NCBI GenBank assembly: GCA_029556545.1
Contig: JAKQEQ010000124.1
Span: forward strand, 1-12,901
Source of the DNA: Candidatus Hydrogenedentota bacterium
GTDB taxonomy: Bacteria > Hydrogenedentota > Hydrogenedentia > Hydrogenedentales > JAGMZX01
DNA: 12,901 bases
Direction of reading: 5' to 3'
Shown: positions 1-6,783 of the stretch, piece by piece
How positions within the stretch are numbered: the first letter of the stretch is position 1
Layout: each line of letters opens with the position of its first letter
The notes under the pieces: generated by a model
What the model saw: the letters and a program-made list of their open reading frames with translations, nothing else
The model's database searches: none
What the model was told of the DNA's origin: nothing
Position numbers and translations under genes: made by a program

Positions 1-14
1 TTGGCGAAGGGCAC

Positions 15-30
15 GGCCCTGAAAAGGGCC
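15..30. repeat. GC hairpin with GAAA loop
   Basis: A perfect 6-bp stem (ggccct/agggcc) closes a GAAA loop. A related, slightly shorter hairpin (gccctgaaagggc) lies at 87-99, and gcccttgcagggc at 172-184 is similar. These belong to the palindromic, non-coding cluster that fills the left edge of the window. They look like REP-type intergenic palindromes; no transposase is visible here to confirm how they spread. Confidence 0.6.
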
Positions 31-41
31 GGAGAAGACAG

Positions 42-60
42 CCCAGGGCAACGCCCTGGG
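42..60 (-). repeat. Inverted copy of the 19-bp palindrome
   Basis: The sequence cccagggcaacgccctggg has an 8-bp perfect stem and a 3-base loop. It is the exact reverse complement of the palindromes at 209-227 and 398-416, where the loop reads gtt. The same element therefore occurs three times within 420 bp, once flipped. That is typical of REP or BIME-like clusters. Confidence 0.75.
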
Positions 61-200
61 AAGAGGGATGCCTGCTATAAAGAGAAGCCCTGAAAGGGCG
101 AAACACGACGGGAAGATTCCACGCGGGCAGGGAATAAGGGCGCCCCACATACAGGCCCCTTTTGCTGTTACGCCCTTGCAGGGCTTCACATTGAGGCGCG

Positions 201-380
201 CACATTTTCCCAGGGCGTTGCCCTGGGCTACTATGTCATGGGCCTTCGGCCCTAAATGGGGGAACTCGAGCGCGCGACGCGGACCCAGGGCAAGACACCC
301 ACACCTCGAGTTCGCATATGTCCCGGAGTAATTATGCACATCGAAGCGGAATGCTCGTACTTTTTAGTGCGATTGCCCTG
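201..380. repeat. 180-bp direct repeat, copy 1
   Basis: First copy of a near-tandem duplication. It begins cacattttcccagggcg and ends gcgattgccctg. It contains two hairpins: the 8-bp-stem palindrome at 209-227 and gggcc-ttc-ggccc at 240-252, joined by ctactatgtcat. The rest (253-380) is non-palindromic and equally conserved in copy 2. By eye the copies are about 94% identical, with a 2-base length difference near 300. Small open frames here (68-331, 256-444, 318-518) have no ribosome site or recognisable product and recur in both copies, so I call the block non-coding. Confidence 0.8.
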
Positions 381-389
381 GGTATTGAG

Positions 390-567
390 CACATTTTCCC
401 AGGGCGTTGCCCTGGGCTACTATGTCATGGGCCTTCGGCCCTGAATGCGGGAACTCCAGCGCGCGACGCGGACCCAGGGGAAGACCGACACATCGAGTTC
501 GCATATGTCCCGGAGTAATTATGCAGATGGAAGCGGAATGCTCGTACTTTTTGGTGCGATTGCCCTG
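390..567. repeat. 180-bp direct repeat, copy 2
   Basis: Second copy of the repeat, starting 189 bp after the first and separated from it by 9 bp. It carries the palindrome at 398-416 and the gggccttcggccc hairpin at 429-441. The copy ends 136 bp upstream of the transglutaminase start. An open frame runs in from position 407 and is in phase with that gene, but it is an accident of the repeat (see the gene entry). Confidence 0.8.
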
Positions 568-703
568 CGTGATGAGGTGGCAATACACCGTGATGCGCGG
601 GTATGCTGTTTGCGGGAAGTTGAGGCAGGGACAGACGGGGCAGGTGCGTGAGCCGTTTCTCGATGGGCCTGTGTTGCCGCGGTACTGCTTGGAGGTATTG
701 AAG
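568..703 (+). other. Leader region of the transglutaminase-like gene
   Basis: Unique sequence between the duplicated repeat and the gene start. It should hold the promoter, but only a weak -10-like tatgct at 602-607 is visible, with no convincing -35. A clear ribosome binding site, ggaggt, lies at 691-696, seven bases before the ATG at 704. Confidence 0.4.
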
Positions 704-1891
704 ATGGCGGCCTGTGCGGTTGCGGTGCTGACGGCCATGCTGCTTCGCGCGGGCGCGGAAGTCGCGCAGTCCGAAGCGCCGGACCCGTTCGTGTCGTTCG
801 GATCGTTGAATCGCGCGTTCGCGGTGCTTGACGAATCGCCGGAATACATCGAGCGTTTTCGGTCGCTTGATCCGGGCGAGGATACGGCGGCGATCGATGG
901 GGCGCTGGCGGCCATTTTTCCCGAAGGCGCGACGCGGGACGAGGCGGGGGTGCTGCGTATCCTGTCCTATGCGGCGCAGGCTATACGGCTTGAAGCAACG
1001 ACGACGCCGCTGGGATCGGAGGTGCTGAAGCAGGGGCACGCGTACTGCAACGGGATCGCGATTGCGTTTGTGGCGTTGTGCCGGCGCGCGGGGCTGCCGG
1101 CGCGCGTGAACGCCTTCCACAACCTGGAATGGATGGAGGGGCACAATGCCGCAGAAGTCCATTATGACGGCGCGTGGCGTTTCTTCGACCCGACCTACGG
1201 CGCGTTCTATTATTCGACGGCGGCCTACGACGGCGCGGGGCGCGTGCTGGGGCTGCGCGAACTCGCCGCGAACGCGGGGCCGCGCCACGGGTTTCAGGTG
1301 ACGCGGCGATTGTGGGAAGGGGACTTCGACGGGCGGGTCGACGTGGAGCCGATTGATCCCGAGGCGCGGTACGGCGATTACCCGTTCACGCTTGTCGCAT
1401 TCCATGAGCGGCTGTTTCGCAGTGCGTTTCCAATCATCCATTCCGATGACGCCGCGTCGTCGTATCCTCTCGATGTCGATCTCCGAGATACGGACTCGGT
1501 GTGGATCGGCGCGAGGGACGGCGCGATCATGGACCAGTTGGGGAAGGCGGAGGGGGGCCGCCGGCCGCGGTTCCACGGGACGCCGGTCATCGGCAAGACG
1601 CGGCTCGGCACGGCGTTTCAGACCGTCACGATGGAGGTTCGCGAACCGGGGCGCTATCGCTTGACCTACCATGTCGCGCCGGGCGGGCGGCATGACCGCA
1701 TGGCGGCGGTGGAACTGAAGAGCGTGACGGTGATCGGGGCGCGGGTTGAGAAGGACGCCTGGATTCTCGAGTGCTACGTGCAGGCCAGCCCCGCAGTGCT
1801 GGTCGTCGTTAACCGGTACTACTTCGCGGCGATTGACGCGGTCCACGTCGAGCGCATCGTTGACAAGGCCGACACGGAAACGGCGGAATAG
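704..1891 (+). CDS. Exported transglutaminase-like (cysteine protease fold) protein
   Basis: A 395-residue protein with a transglutaminase-core domain. The catalytic triad is readable. Cys115 sits in GHAYCNGIAIAFVALCRRAG, the usual nucleophile helix. His147 sits in GHNAAEV, matching the family's H-x-x-x-E-V strand. Asp162 sits in FFDPTYG, the family's DPTYG motif. Residues 1 to about 22 form a hydrophobic signal peptide, so the protein should act outside the cytoplasm. Bacterial members are peptidases or crosslinking/acyl-transfer enzymes; the substrate cannot be read from sequence. Residues about 200-395 are a second, probably beta-rich region I do not recognise. I chose the ATG at 704 because ggaggt lies 7 bases upstream and a signal peptide starts there. 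The frame stays open back to 407, but that stretch is repeat DNA and would bury the signal peptide. The gene is convergent with the unknown gene ending at 2123. Confidence 0.85.
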   Translation: MAACAVAVLTAMLLRAGAEVAQSEAPDPFVSFGSLNRAFAVLDESPEYIERFRSLDPGEDTAAIDGALAAIFPEGATRDEAGVLRILSYAAQAIRLEATTTPLGSEVLKQGHAYCNGIAIAFVALCRRAGLPARVNAFHNLEWMEGHNAAEVHYDGAWRFFDPTYGAFYYSTAAYDGAGRVLGLRELAANAGPRHGFQVTRRLWEGDFDGRVDVEPIDPEARYGDYPFTLVAFHERLFRSAFPIIHSDDAASSYPLDVDLRDTDSVWIGARDGAIMDQLGKAEGGRRPRFHGTPVIGKTRLGTAFQTVTMEVREPGRYRLTYHVAPGGRHDRMAAVELKSVTVIGARVEKDAWILECYVQASPAVLVVVNRYYFAAIDAVHVERIVDKADTETAE

Positions 1892-1910
1892 GGCGCGGGC
1901 GGCTTTTCAA

Positions 1911-2028
1911 GTGCTTCAGCACTGAAGTCATCTGGAAAGCGACGCTGAAGCGCCCTATCGGCGGGAAAGGCAATTTGGCTACACCCCTGCTAAAGCAGGG
2001 TGCAAAGAAGAGCGCGCTGAAGCGCGCT
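1911..2028. repeat. Cluster of palindromes between convergent genes
   Basis: Several short hairpins lie in a 231-bp convergent gap: gtgc-ttca-gcac at 1911-1922; a weak cgctgaagcg at 1933-1942; a 6-bp stem ccctgc/gcaggg (1985-2000) extended by ac/gt across a one-base bulge; and agcgcgctgaagcgcgct at 2011-2028, a 7-bp stem with a tgaa loop. All share a GC stem around ttca, tgaa or taaa, unlike the left-edge family. They probably are REP-like elements and, because both flanking genes are transcribed toward them, could also end transcription from either side. No U-tract is present, so this is not a textbook intrinsic terminator. Confidence 0.6.
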
Positions 2029-2122
2029 AACAAGTCGCCCGCACTATCCGCAACATGCGCCACGATTCGACCACGACTCCGCCGAGAATCCGGCAATCCA
2101 GCGGTAATAGCGGAACAGCACC

Positions 2123-2920
2123 CTATAGTAGTCCTTCGATCAAAGCGCCGACGCCCTCGGGCACCTGCGGCGCGTTTTTCAGGAGCGAGCCGACACCCGC
2201 GCCGCCGAGCAGGGTCTCCTGATCGAGTTGCAGGGTCTGGCCGGCGGCGGCCTCGAGGACGAGCCGGGCGACCTTCTGGCCGAAGACGCGGGTCAACACG
2301 CCGCTGGCGATCGGTCCGCCGAGGTCGAGCGAGACCTCTTCGATACGTGCTTCCTCGGCACGGTAGGGCGGCGCGACGCCGAGTTCGTAGCCGCCTTGCT
2401 TGCAGTGGAAATCCACGGGCATGGCGCCCTGCGTGAGGTCGCATTTGACGGGGAACGTGCCGACGCGGGTCTGCGCGTCCACGGAGACGCCGAGCCGGCC
2501 AAATTGGGCGAGCGTGCCGAGCAGCGGACGATCGTGGAGCCATTGGGGGGCCGTGTCGTGATTGATCTTGAAATCGCGCAGCCGGACCTCTTTCAGGTAC
2601 AGCTTGATGCCCATTCGCACGAGGTCCTCCGTCCCCTCCATTTTTTCGAGCGGGATGCGTTGCACTTCTCGCGGGACCTTGATGGTCATGCCGCCGAAGG
2701 AGGTGGCGCGCGCGAGCAGTTGCAGGAGGTTCAGTTGCCCGCGCACGTCGTTTAGCGGTCCCTCCCACTCCTCGATGCGACAGGTTTCGCAGGGGTCCGC
2801 CGAAGGCCGCACCACCTCGTCGGCGGGCTCCGGCGCGACGGTTTCGGCGAACGCGGCGTCGGTCCCGACAAGGAGCGCGGCCAGCATCGCGATCAGCATG
2901 CGCAACGTGAATGTGGTCAT
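2123..2920 (-). CDS. Small exported protein of unknown function
   Basis: A 265-residue protein I do not recognise. Residues 1-25 are a typical signal peptide ending AFA before Glu26, so it should be periplasmic or secreted. The mature part has an acidic, Pro-rich start, a CETC motif (Cys44, Cys47) and two more cysteines (160, 173) that could form disulfides or bind a metal. Residues about 75-200 look like alternating beta strands, and the C-terminal 60 residues are probably helical, rich in Leu, Ala and Gly. A lipid- or substrate-binding beta fold is possible but unproven. The gene lies 46 bp downstream of the DUF4838 gene on the same strand and is probably co-transcribed with it. An aggaggt-like ribosome site (complement of 2933-2938) lies 12 bases before the ATG, rather far; Met8 (2897-2899) is an alternative but has no site. 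Confidence 0.75.
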   Translation of the reverse strand: MTTFTLRMLIAMLAALLVGTDAAFAETVAPEPADEVVRPSADPCETCRIEEWEGPLNDVRGQLNLLQLLARATSFGGMTIKVPREVQRIPLEKMEGTEDLVRMGIKLYLKEVRLRDFKINHDTAPQWLHDRPLLGTLAQFGRLGVSVDAQTRVGTFPVKCDLTQGAMPVDFHCKQGGYELGVAPPYRAEEARIEEVSLDLGGPIASGVLTRVFGQKVARLVLEAAAGQTLQLDQETLLGGAGVGSLLKNAPQVPEGVGALIEGLL

Positions 2921-2966
2921 CGTCAGCCGTCTACCTCCAAACCGCCGATTGGGAACGGTCCCTGGG

Positions 2967-5570
2967 TTAATCTTCCGAAATCGCCGCCGGTTCCGTCCCG
3001 ATGACGTAACGTATTTCGACCGTCCGGGTTTCGCCCGGCCCCAAGGGCTCTGGCGGCGGCGGCAGTTCCAGTATCACCCGCTGCTGTCTGGGGTCGTATC
3101 GGCACCGAAATTCGTGCTTCCCGTTGCCGTTGAATATGCTCGTTATCCATTGGCCATCGGATGCCTGCACCGCCCAGGCACGGACGCCGTCGAGCGCATG
3201 GGGCCGCGCGTTCCACAGCGGGCCGAGGGGGTTGTCTTCCCCGTCGAGGCGCGTCCAACGGCCATTCCAGTGGGCCTGGAGTCCCGGGGCAAGCAGGGCC
3301 TGCGTCTCGAAGGCGGCGCGCACCCCGGTCGCGGGCGTCACTTCGCGGTCCGTCACGTTCCTGATCTCGAAGACGACGACGAGCGCGTTTTCATTCACGT
3401 CGAGGCGAAAATGGTGATCGAGCGAGAGGCCTTCGCAGGTTGTTGCCCGCAGTAGCGCGCCTTCCGCGTCGCGCGATACGACGTCGCGGGATGTGGCGGC
3501 GGGCGCGCCGGGACCGTCGGCTTGGAACGCCCAGGGTCGCCAAAGGGCGGAATTGGGATCATGTCCGAAGGGGTCGTCCACGAGTTCAAGCGCGGACGCC
3601 TTGTCCCGCCAGCGGACAATCGGGGCTTCGCTTGACGGCGCGACCCAAACGAGCAGGCGATCGTTTTCGAGCGCGATGAGCGGTGTTTCCTCACGGCGCG
3701 GCGGGGTCGCGCCGCCGCATTCGGCTTCGAGGCGAGCAATCAGGGGTTCCGTTTCCGGGCCGAGTTCCGCAAGCCGCGCCGTAAACCGGTCGAGATCCTC
3801 GCAGGGCGGGCGATCTAGCACCAGGGCATCGCCATCCACGGAGACGCGGGGCGGGCAGACCAACGCGGCGTAGGCAAAAGGCAACTGGGCGATCGCGAGA
3901 CGGGCGCGGCGATCGTCGGACTGTGGCGCGGCGAGGGCGTTGTCGAAGCGCGCGTTGATTGCCGCGACCGTGTCGTAATCCAGCCAGGACATGCCCTTGA
4001 AGGGATGGAGGTAGACATTGGCCGCGCGTGCGCGCGCATCGAGCATGGCGAGGGCATCGCGGACGGCCGCGCCGGGCGATCCATAATAACGTGGGATGAA
4101 ATCGTCGCGGGCCTGCTCCCAAGGGAAGTCGGGGTCCCAGAGGGCTCTGGACAGCACGTAGGCGCGCAGGGCGTCGAGTTCGCTGGGCGCTTCGCCGCCC
4201 GGCTGCCGCGCCTGCGTATAGACGCCGCGGGCGCGGCACTGGTCATACAGGAGGAAATTCTCCCTGAAGACGTGGGGGTCCGGGTGCGGTCGGAGGGGAT
4301 TATCCTGATTTGACGCATAATCCCAGACGTACAGGTTGTCCGTGATCGCCGCCCAACCTTTGAGGTCACGAGCGAATGCCGCGTTTACCGGCGACATTGC
4401 GTCGGTCAGCGGGCGCCGCATGTCGCAGCCGTCCGTGCGGAGCCAGACATTCACGTTGGAGCGCGGGCGGAGGCTGGCGGGCGGGCGGCGGCGCGTCCCC
4501 GTGAAGAGCGCTTCGATGCGGTAGTCCTTTTCCGGGGACGCCTGATCGATTGCTTCCGCAACGCGGTTCAGGAGGATGAGGAGCGGTCCCGCGGGGCTGC
4601 CCTCGCGGTCCTGGACGGCGCGGCACAGGGGGCACTCACAGGCGCCGGGCCACGGCGTGGGCGAGAGGGTGATGACGTGCGGTTCGCCATCGGCAAGCAC
4701 GATGTCGCGCAGTGCGCGTTGCGCCGGGTCCAATGCTTCCGGCGCGGCCTCGAGAAGCGGCAGCAGTTTGGCGATGATCGCGTCGGCGACGGCGGGATTC
4801 GCGTAGCAGAGTTGCGTCGCGTCGGCAATCCGCGGTCCGCCTTCCTCGAACAGTTTCACTGTGCGCTTTCCGGCGATCTCGGCGTAATACTCGGGGTGGT
4901 CCTTGAAATGGCGGTCGGGTGGGAGCAGGGCGAAGAGTGCGCCCTCTCCGAGGGCGGCGCGGGGCGGCGGTCCCTCGAGTTTGTGGGCGTGGACATATTC
5001 GTTGGGATCGGCCTTCCAGAAGGGGGTATAGCCGCTGCGGCGCATTTCGAAGGAGGGGCGAAAGGGCAACTCGATTTCGTTGATGACGAATGCCGCGCGG
5101 GACGCGACGGTAGCCGAGGGCGCGAGCCACCGGACGTTGACGAAGCGTTCGAGAAATTCGTGCACGCCGTGCAGCGCGCCAGCGTCGGTCAAGGCCGCGA
5201 TGACAAGCTGTTTGTGCGCTCCCATCATCTTCTCGCGACGCGTTGGCGTGTAGGTGCGGATAAGAAAGCCCTCGGGGCCCAAGGGTTCGAGTTCCTTGTG
5301 TTCCACGAGGTTGACTGCCAGCGCGCTCCTTCCGAGCCACACGTTTATTTTTCCGGTGTTTTCCACGCCGATGGTCAGTTCGTGGCTGGTGGATTCGCGC
5401 CAGTAGCGCTGAAAGACAGATGCGGCCAATTCCTCGCTCTCGGTGGCGTCTGGGGGGATTACGGCGTGGAAATTGCCGAAATCGCCCATGGTCGCCCAGC
5501 CCCGACTGAGCGGCTGTGCAAGGACGGCTTCGGCCAGGGCGACGGCCAGCGCAATAATGGCTCGTGTCAT
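2967..5570 (-). CDS. Exported DUF4838-domain protein, glycosidase-related architecture
   Basis: An 867-residue protein. Residues 1-19 form a signal peptide. Residues about 30-165 resemble the N-terminal domain found beside alpha-glucuronidase-type enzymes, with GPEGFLIRT (98-106) and the pattern leading to FLERFVNVRWLAP (139-151). Residues about 215-500 match DUF4838: HPEYYAEIAGKR, QLCYANP, a CECPLC cysteine cluster (311-316), NVWLRTDGCDMRRPLTD, LYVWDYASN and YVLSRALWDPD. Residues about 640-867 look like a beta-sandwich of the galactose-mutarotase-like type common at the end of glycosidases. The family occurs in polysaccharide-use regions, but its reaction is not established as far as I know, so I infer extracytoplasmic carbohydrate binding or cleavage only. 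The ATG at 5570 follows gggag at 9 bases. It is the first gene of a two-gene operon, with a promoter at 5618-5623. Confidence 0.85.
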   Translation of the reverse strand: MTRAIIALAVALAEAVLAQPLSRGWATMGDFGNFHAVIPPDATESEELAASVFQRYWRESTSHELTIGVENTGKINVWLGRSALAVNLVEHKELEPLGPEGFLIRTYTPTRREKMMGAHKQLVIAALTDAGALHGVHEFLERFVNVRWLAPSATVASRAAFVINEIELPFRPSFEMRRSGYTPFWKADPNEYVHAHKLEGPPPRAALGEGALFALLPPDRHFKDHPEYYAEIAGKRTVKLFEEGGPRIADATQLCYANPAVADAIIAKLLPLLEAAPEALDPAQRALRDIVLADGEPHVITLSPTPWPGACECPLCRAVQDREGSPAGPLLILLNRVAEAIDQASPEKDYRIEALFTGTRRRPPASLRPRSNVNVWLRTDGCDMRRPLTDAMSPVNAAFARDLKGWAAITDNLYVWDYASNQDNPLRPHPDPHVFRENFLLYDQCRARGVYTQARQPGGEAPSELDALRAYVLSRALWDPDFPWEQARDDFIPRYYGSPGAAVRDALAMLDARARAANVYLHPFKGMSWLDYDTVAAINARFDNALAAPQSDDRRARLAIAQLPFAYAALVCPPRVSVDGDALVLDRPPCEDLDRFTARLAELGPETEPLIARLEAECGGATPPRREETPLIALENDRLLVWVAPSSEAPIVRWRDKASALELVDDPFGHDPNSALWRPWAFQADGPGAPAATSRDVVSRDAEGALLRATTCEGLSLDHHFRLDVNENALVVVFEIRNVTDREVTPATGVRAAFETQALLAPGLQAHWNGRWTRLDGEDNPLGPLWNARPHALDGVRAWAVQASDGQWITSIFNGNGKHEFRCRYDPRQQRVILELPPPPEPLGPGETRTVEIRYVIGTEPAAISED

Positions 5571-5617
5571 GAACCGTTACTCCCGCGTGGGTCTGAAGAA
5601 GGCTTCGTACCGACGGG

Positions 5618-5623
5618 ATTATA
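5618..5623 (-). promoter_or_regulatory. -10 box of the DUF4838 operon
   Basis: Read on the minus strand, the sequence is a perfect TATAAT 47 bases upstream of the DUF4838 start codon. That would give a leader of about 40 bases. No good -35 is seen at 16-18 bases (gcgacg at 17), so the promoter may be weak or need an activator. Confidence 0.45.
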
Positions 5624-5723
5624 GCGGATTGCGTCTTGTGCGTCGCTGTGGATGGGCGGGCGCGTCACGATGATCGAGGTCGTTTCAAGGCCAACCCTTC
5701 CGCGGCGGTGCGGCGGGAGACGC

Positions 5724-5777
5724 CCCTCGTAGGTCCCAGCGCCCGGTGGCGCCACGAGGGTCGAGAGGGGCCACCGG
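5724..5777. repeat. Two mutually exclusive inverted repeats
   Basis: Arm pair one: ccctcgt (5724-5730) with acgaggg (5754-5760), enclosing gcgcc-cggt-ggcgc (5739-5752). Arm pair two: ccggtggc (5743-5750) with gccaccgg (5770-5777), a perfect 8-bp match with a 19-base spacer. The arms overlap, so only one structure can form at a time. They lie upstream of both predicted transcription starts, so a DNA-level or REP-like role is at least as likely as an RNA switch. Confidence 0.5.
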
Positions 5778-5809
5778 AGGCTTTGTATTTCCCGGGGTTC
5801 CTCGGAACT

Positions 5810-5837
5810 TTGCTCCGGGGACGAAGTATTCTAAGAT
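5810..5837 (+). promoter_or_regulatory. Candidate sigma70-type promoter of the BON gene
   Basis: ttgctc (5810-5815), a 16-base spacer and taagat (5832-5837) fit a sigma70-like promoter. The start of transcription would fall near 5844, right at a 5-bp hairpin (gggcg-atag-cgccc, 5845-5858). The leader would be about 48 bases. Confidence 0.4.
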
Positions 5838-5891
5838 AGGGGTCGGGCGATAGCGCCCAGGAGTAATTCAGGCCCAAGAAGGAGGAACGTC

Positions 5892-6731
5892 ATGGTCGCC
5901 GCCGTATTACTCGCCGTGCTGGCGGGTGTTGTAAGCGCGAATCCCGTGGTCGAGACCGTGGAGGACTCGAGCATTTCGGCGCGGGTCGCGAGTAAGTTTC
6001 TGATGAACAAGCACCTGAGCCCGCTGAATATCACGACGAGTACGAGCGCGGGGGTGGTCACGTTGAGCGGCAGCGTGCGGGAGGACGCCCAGAAGCAACT
6101 GGCCGAGGAACTGGCCCGGGAAGTTCCGGGCGTGGTGGACGTGCGCAACGAATTGCTGGTGGTGCCCACGGCGTACACGGAACGGCAGAAGCGCGGGTTC
6201 GGTCAGCGTATGCGCGACGCCTCGGTCAGCGCGAACGTGCGGGGCGTGCTACTGCGGGACGGCGAGACCAAGGGGGTCAAGATCGGGGTCGAGACGGTGA
6301 ACGGGGTGGTCACATTGTCTGGGGTGGCGAACAGCGGAGAACAGAAGGCGAAGATTGGGCAGTCGGCGGCGCAGGCGCGGGGCGTGGTTGAAGTGGTCAA
6401 TAATCTGACCGTGCTCGACAGGCCGGCGCTGGGCACATTTCAGAACATCGGGCGGCAATTCAAGGACGAGTGGGTGGAGAAGCGGGTCGAGACGGCGATT
6501 ACGGTAAACCGGCACGTGCGCATCCGTCATCTCGACGTGGAAGTGAATGACGGCGTCTGCGTGTTGTCGGGGAACGTGGACTCGCAGGAAGAGAAGGAGT
6601 TGGCGGGCAGCCTTGCGTCGGCCGTTCCCGGCGTGCGGGAGCTTGTGAACGACATCGCGGTGCGCGACGAGCCCGGGGCCGCGCCTGTTGTGGTTCTCGA
6701 AGGCGTCGACCCCGTCGAGGAACCGCTCTAA
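5892..6731 (+). CDS. Exported protein with three BON domains
   Basis: A 279-residue protein made of three BON (OsmY/secretin-associated) domains at about residues 25-92, 109-175 and 194-258. Each has the domain's signature: a helix, then the strand pattern GVVTLSG (54-60), GVVTLSG (138-144) or GVCVLSG (221-227), a second helix, then VPGV/ARGV and a final strand such as VRNELLV or VVNNLTV. BON domains are thought to bind phospholipid or envelope components, and proteins such as OsmY act in the periplasm under envelope or osmotic stress. The N-terminus (VAAVLLAVLAGVVSA) is a signal peptide lacking the usual positive charge, with cleavage likely near residue 16. The start is well supported by aaggagg with GGAGG at 5881-5885, six bases before the ATG. 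The next gene starts 52 bp downstream on the same strand. A basic linker (98-107) separates the first two domains. Confidence 0.9.
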   Translation: MVAAVLLAVLAGVVSANPVVETVEDSSISARVASKFLMNKHLSPLNITTSTSAGVVTLSGSVREDAQKQLAEELAREVPGVVDVRNELLVVPTAYTERQKRGFGQRMRDASVSANVRGVLLRDGETKGVKIGVETVNGVVTLSGVANSGEQKAKIGQSAAQARGVVEVVNNLTVLDRPALGTFQNIGRQFKDEWVEKRVETAITVNRHVRIRHLDVEVNDGVCVLSGNVDSQEEKELAGSLASAVPGVRELVNDIAVRDEPGAAPVVVLEGVDPVEEPL

Positions 6732-6748
6732 CCCCTCAACACCGTTCT

Positions 6749-6777
6749 TTGCATCCCCACGTGGCGCCGTTTACACT
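6749..6777 (+). promoter_or_regulatory. Candidate promoter giving a leaderless transcript
   Basis: ttgcat (6749-6754), a 17-base spacer and tacact (6772-6777) fit a sigma70 layout. The -10 box ends only 6 bases before the ATG at 6784, so the transcript would begin at or next to the start codon. No Shine-Dalgarno-like sequence is visible in the 50 bases upstream, consistent with leaderless translation. Confidence 0.4.
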
Positions 6778-6783
6778 GCTTGC

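Larger units (their letters stand above)
5571..5891. other. Divergent intergenic region with hairpins
   Basis: This 321-bp region separates the minus-strand DUF4838 operon from the plus-strand BON gene and contains no supportable gene. It holds a perfect TATAAT for the left side (5618-5623), a sigma70-like promoter for the right side (5810-5837), two overlapping inverted repeats at 5724-5777, a small hairpin gttc-ctcg-gaac (5797-5808) set inside cccgg/ccggg (5791-5819), and a 5-bp hairpin at 5845-5858 in the expected leader of the BON gene. Confidence 0.6.

Noticed and set aside
1-567. CRISPR array
   Set aside because: The repeats are two long near-tandem copies plus scattered palindromes, with no regular short-repeat and spacer pattern and no cas genes.
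407-703. In-frame 5' extension of the transglutaminase gene (99 residues)
   Set aside because: It lies largely in the duplicated repeat, has no ribosome site and would bury the signal peptide that starts at 704. The ggaggt at 691-696 fixes the downstream start.
425-1846. 473-residue open frame antisense to the transglutaminase gene
   Set aside because: The translation is Arg/His/Pro-rich without domains. It is a GC-bias shadow of a gene with an intact catalytic triad.
2562-3455. 297-residue plus-strand open frame across the DUF4838 and unknown genes
   Set aside because: It spans the gap between two well-supported minus-strand genes, has no ribosome site and shows Arg/Ser/Pro-rich shadow composition.
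4677-5624. 315-residue plus-strand open frame antisense to the DUF4838 gene
   Set aside because: The opposite strand carries clear family motifs and a signal peptide; this frame has neither.
5804-5834. ggaactt…tctaa as an envelope-stress (sigma-E type) promoter for the BON gene
   Set aside because: The boxes look right, but the 19-base gap is about three bases longer than the sigma-E spacing I know. The overlapping sigma70-like pair fits better.
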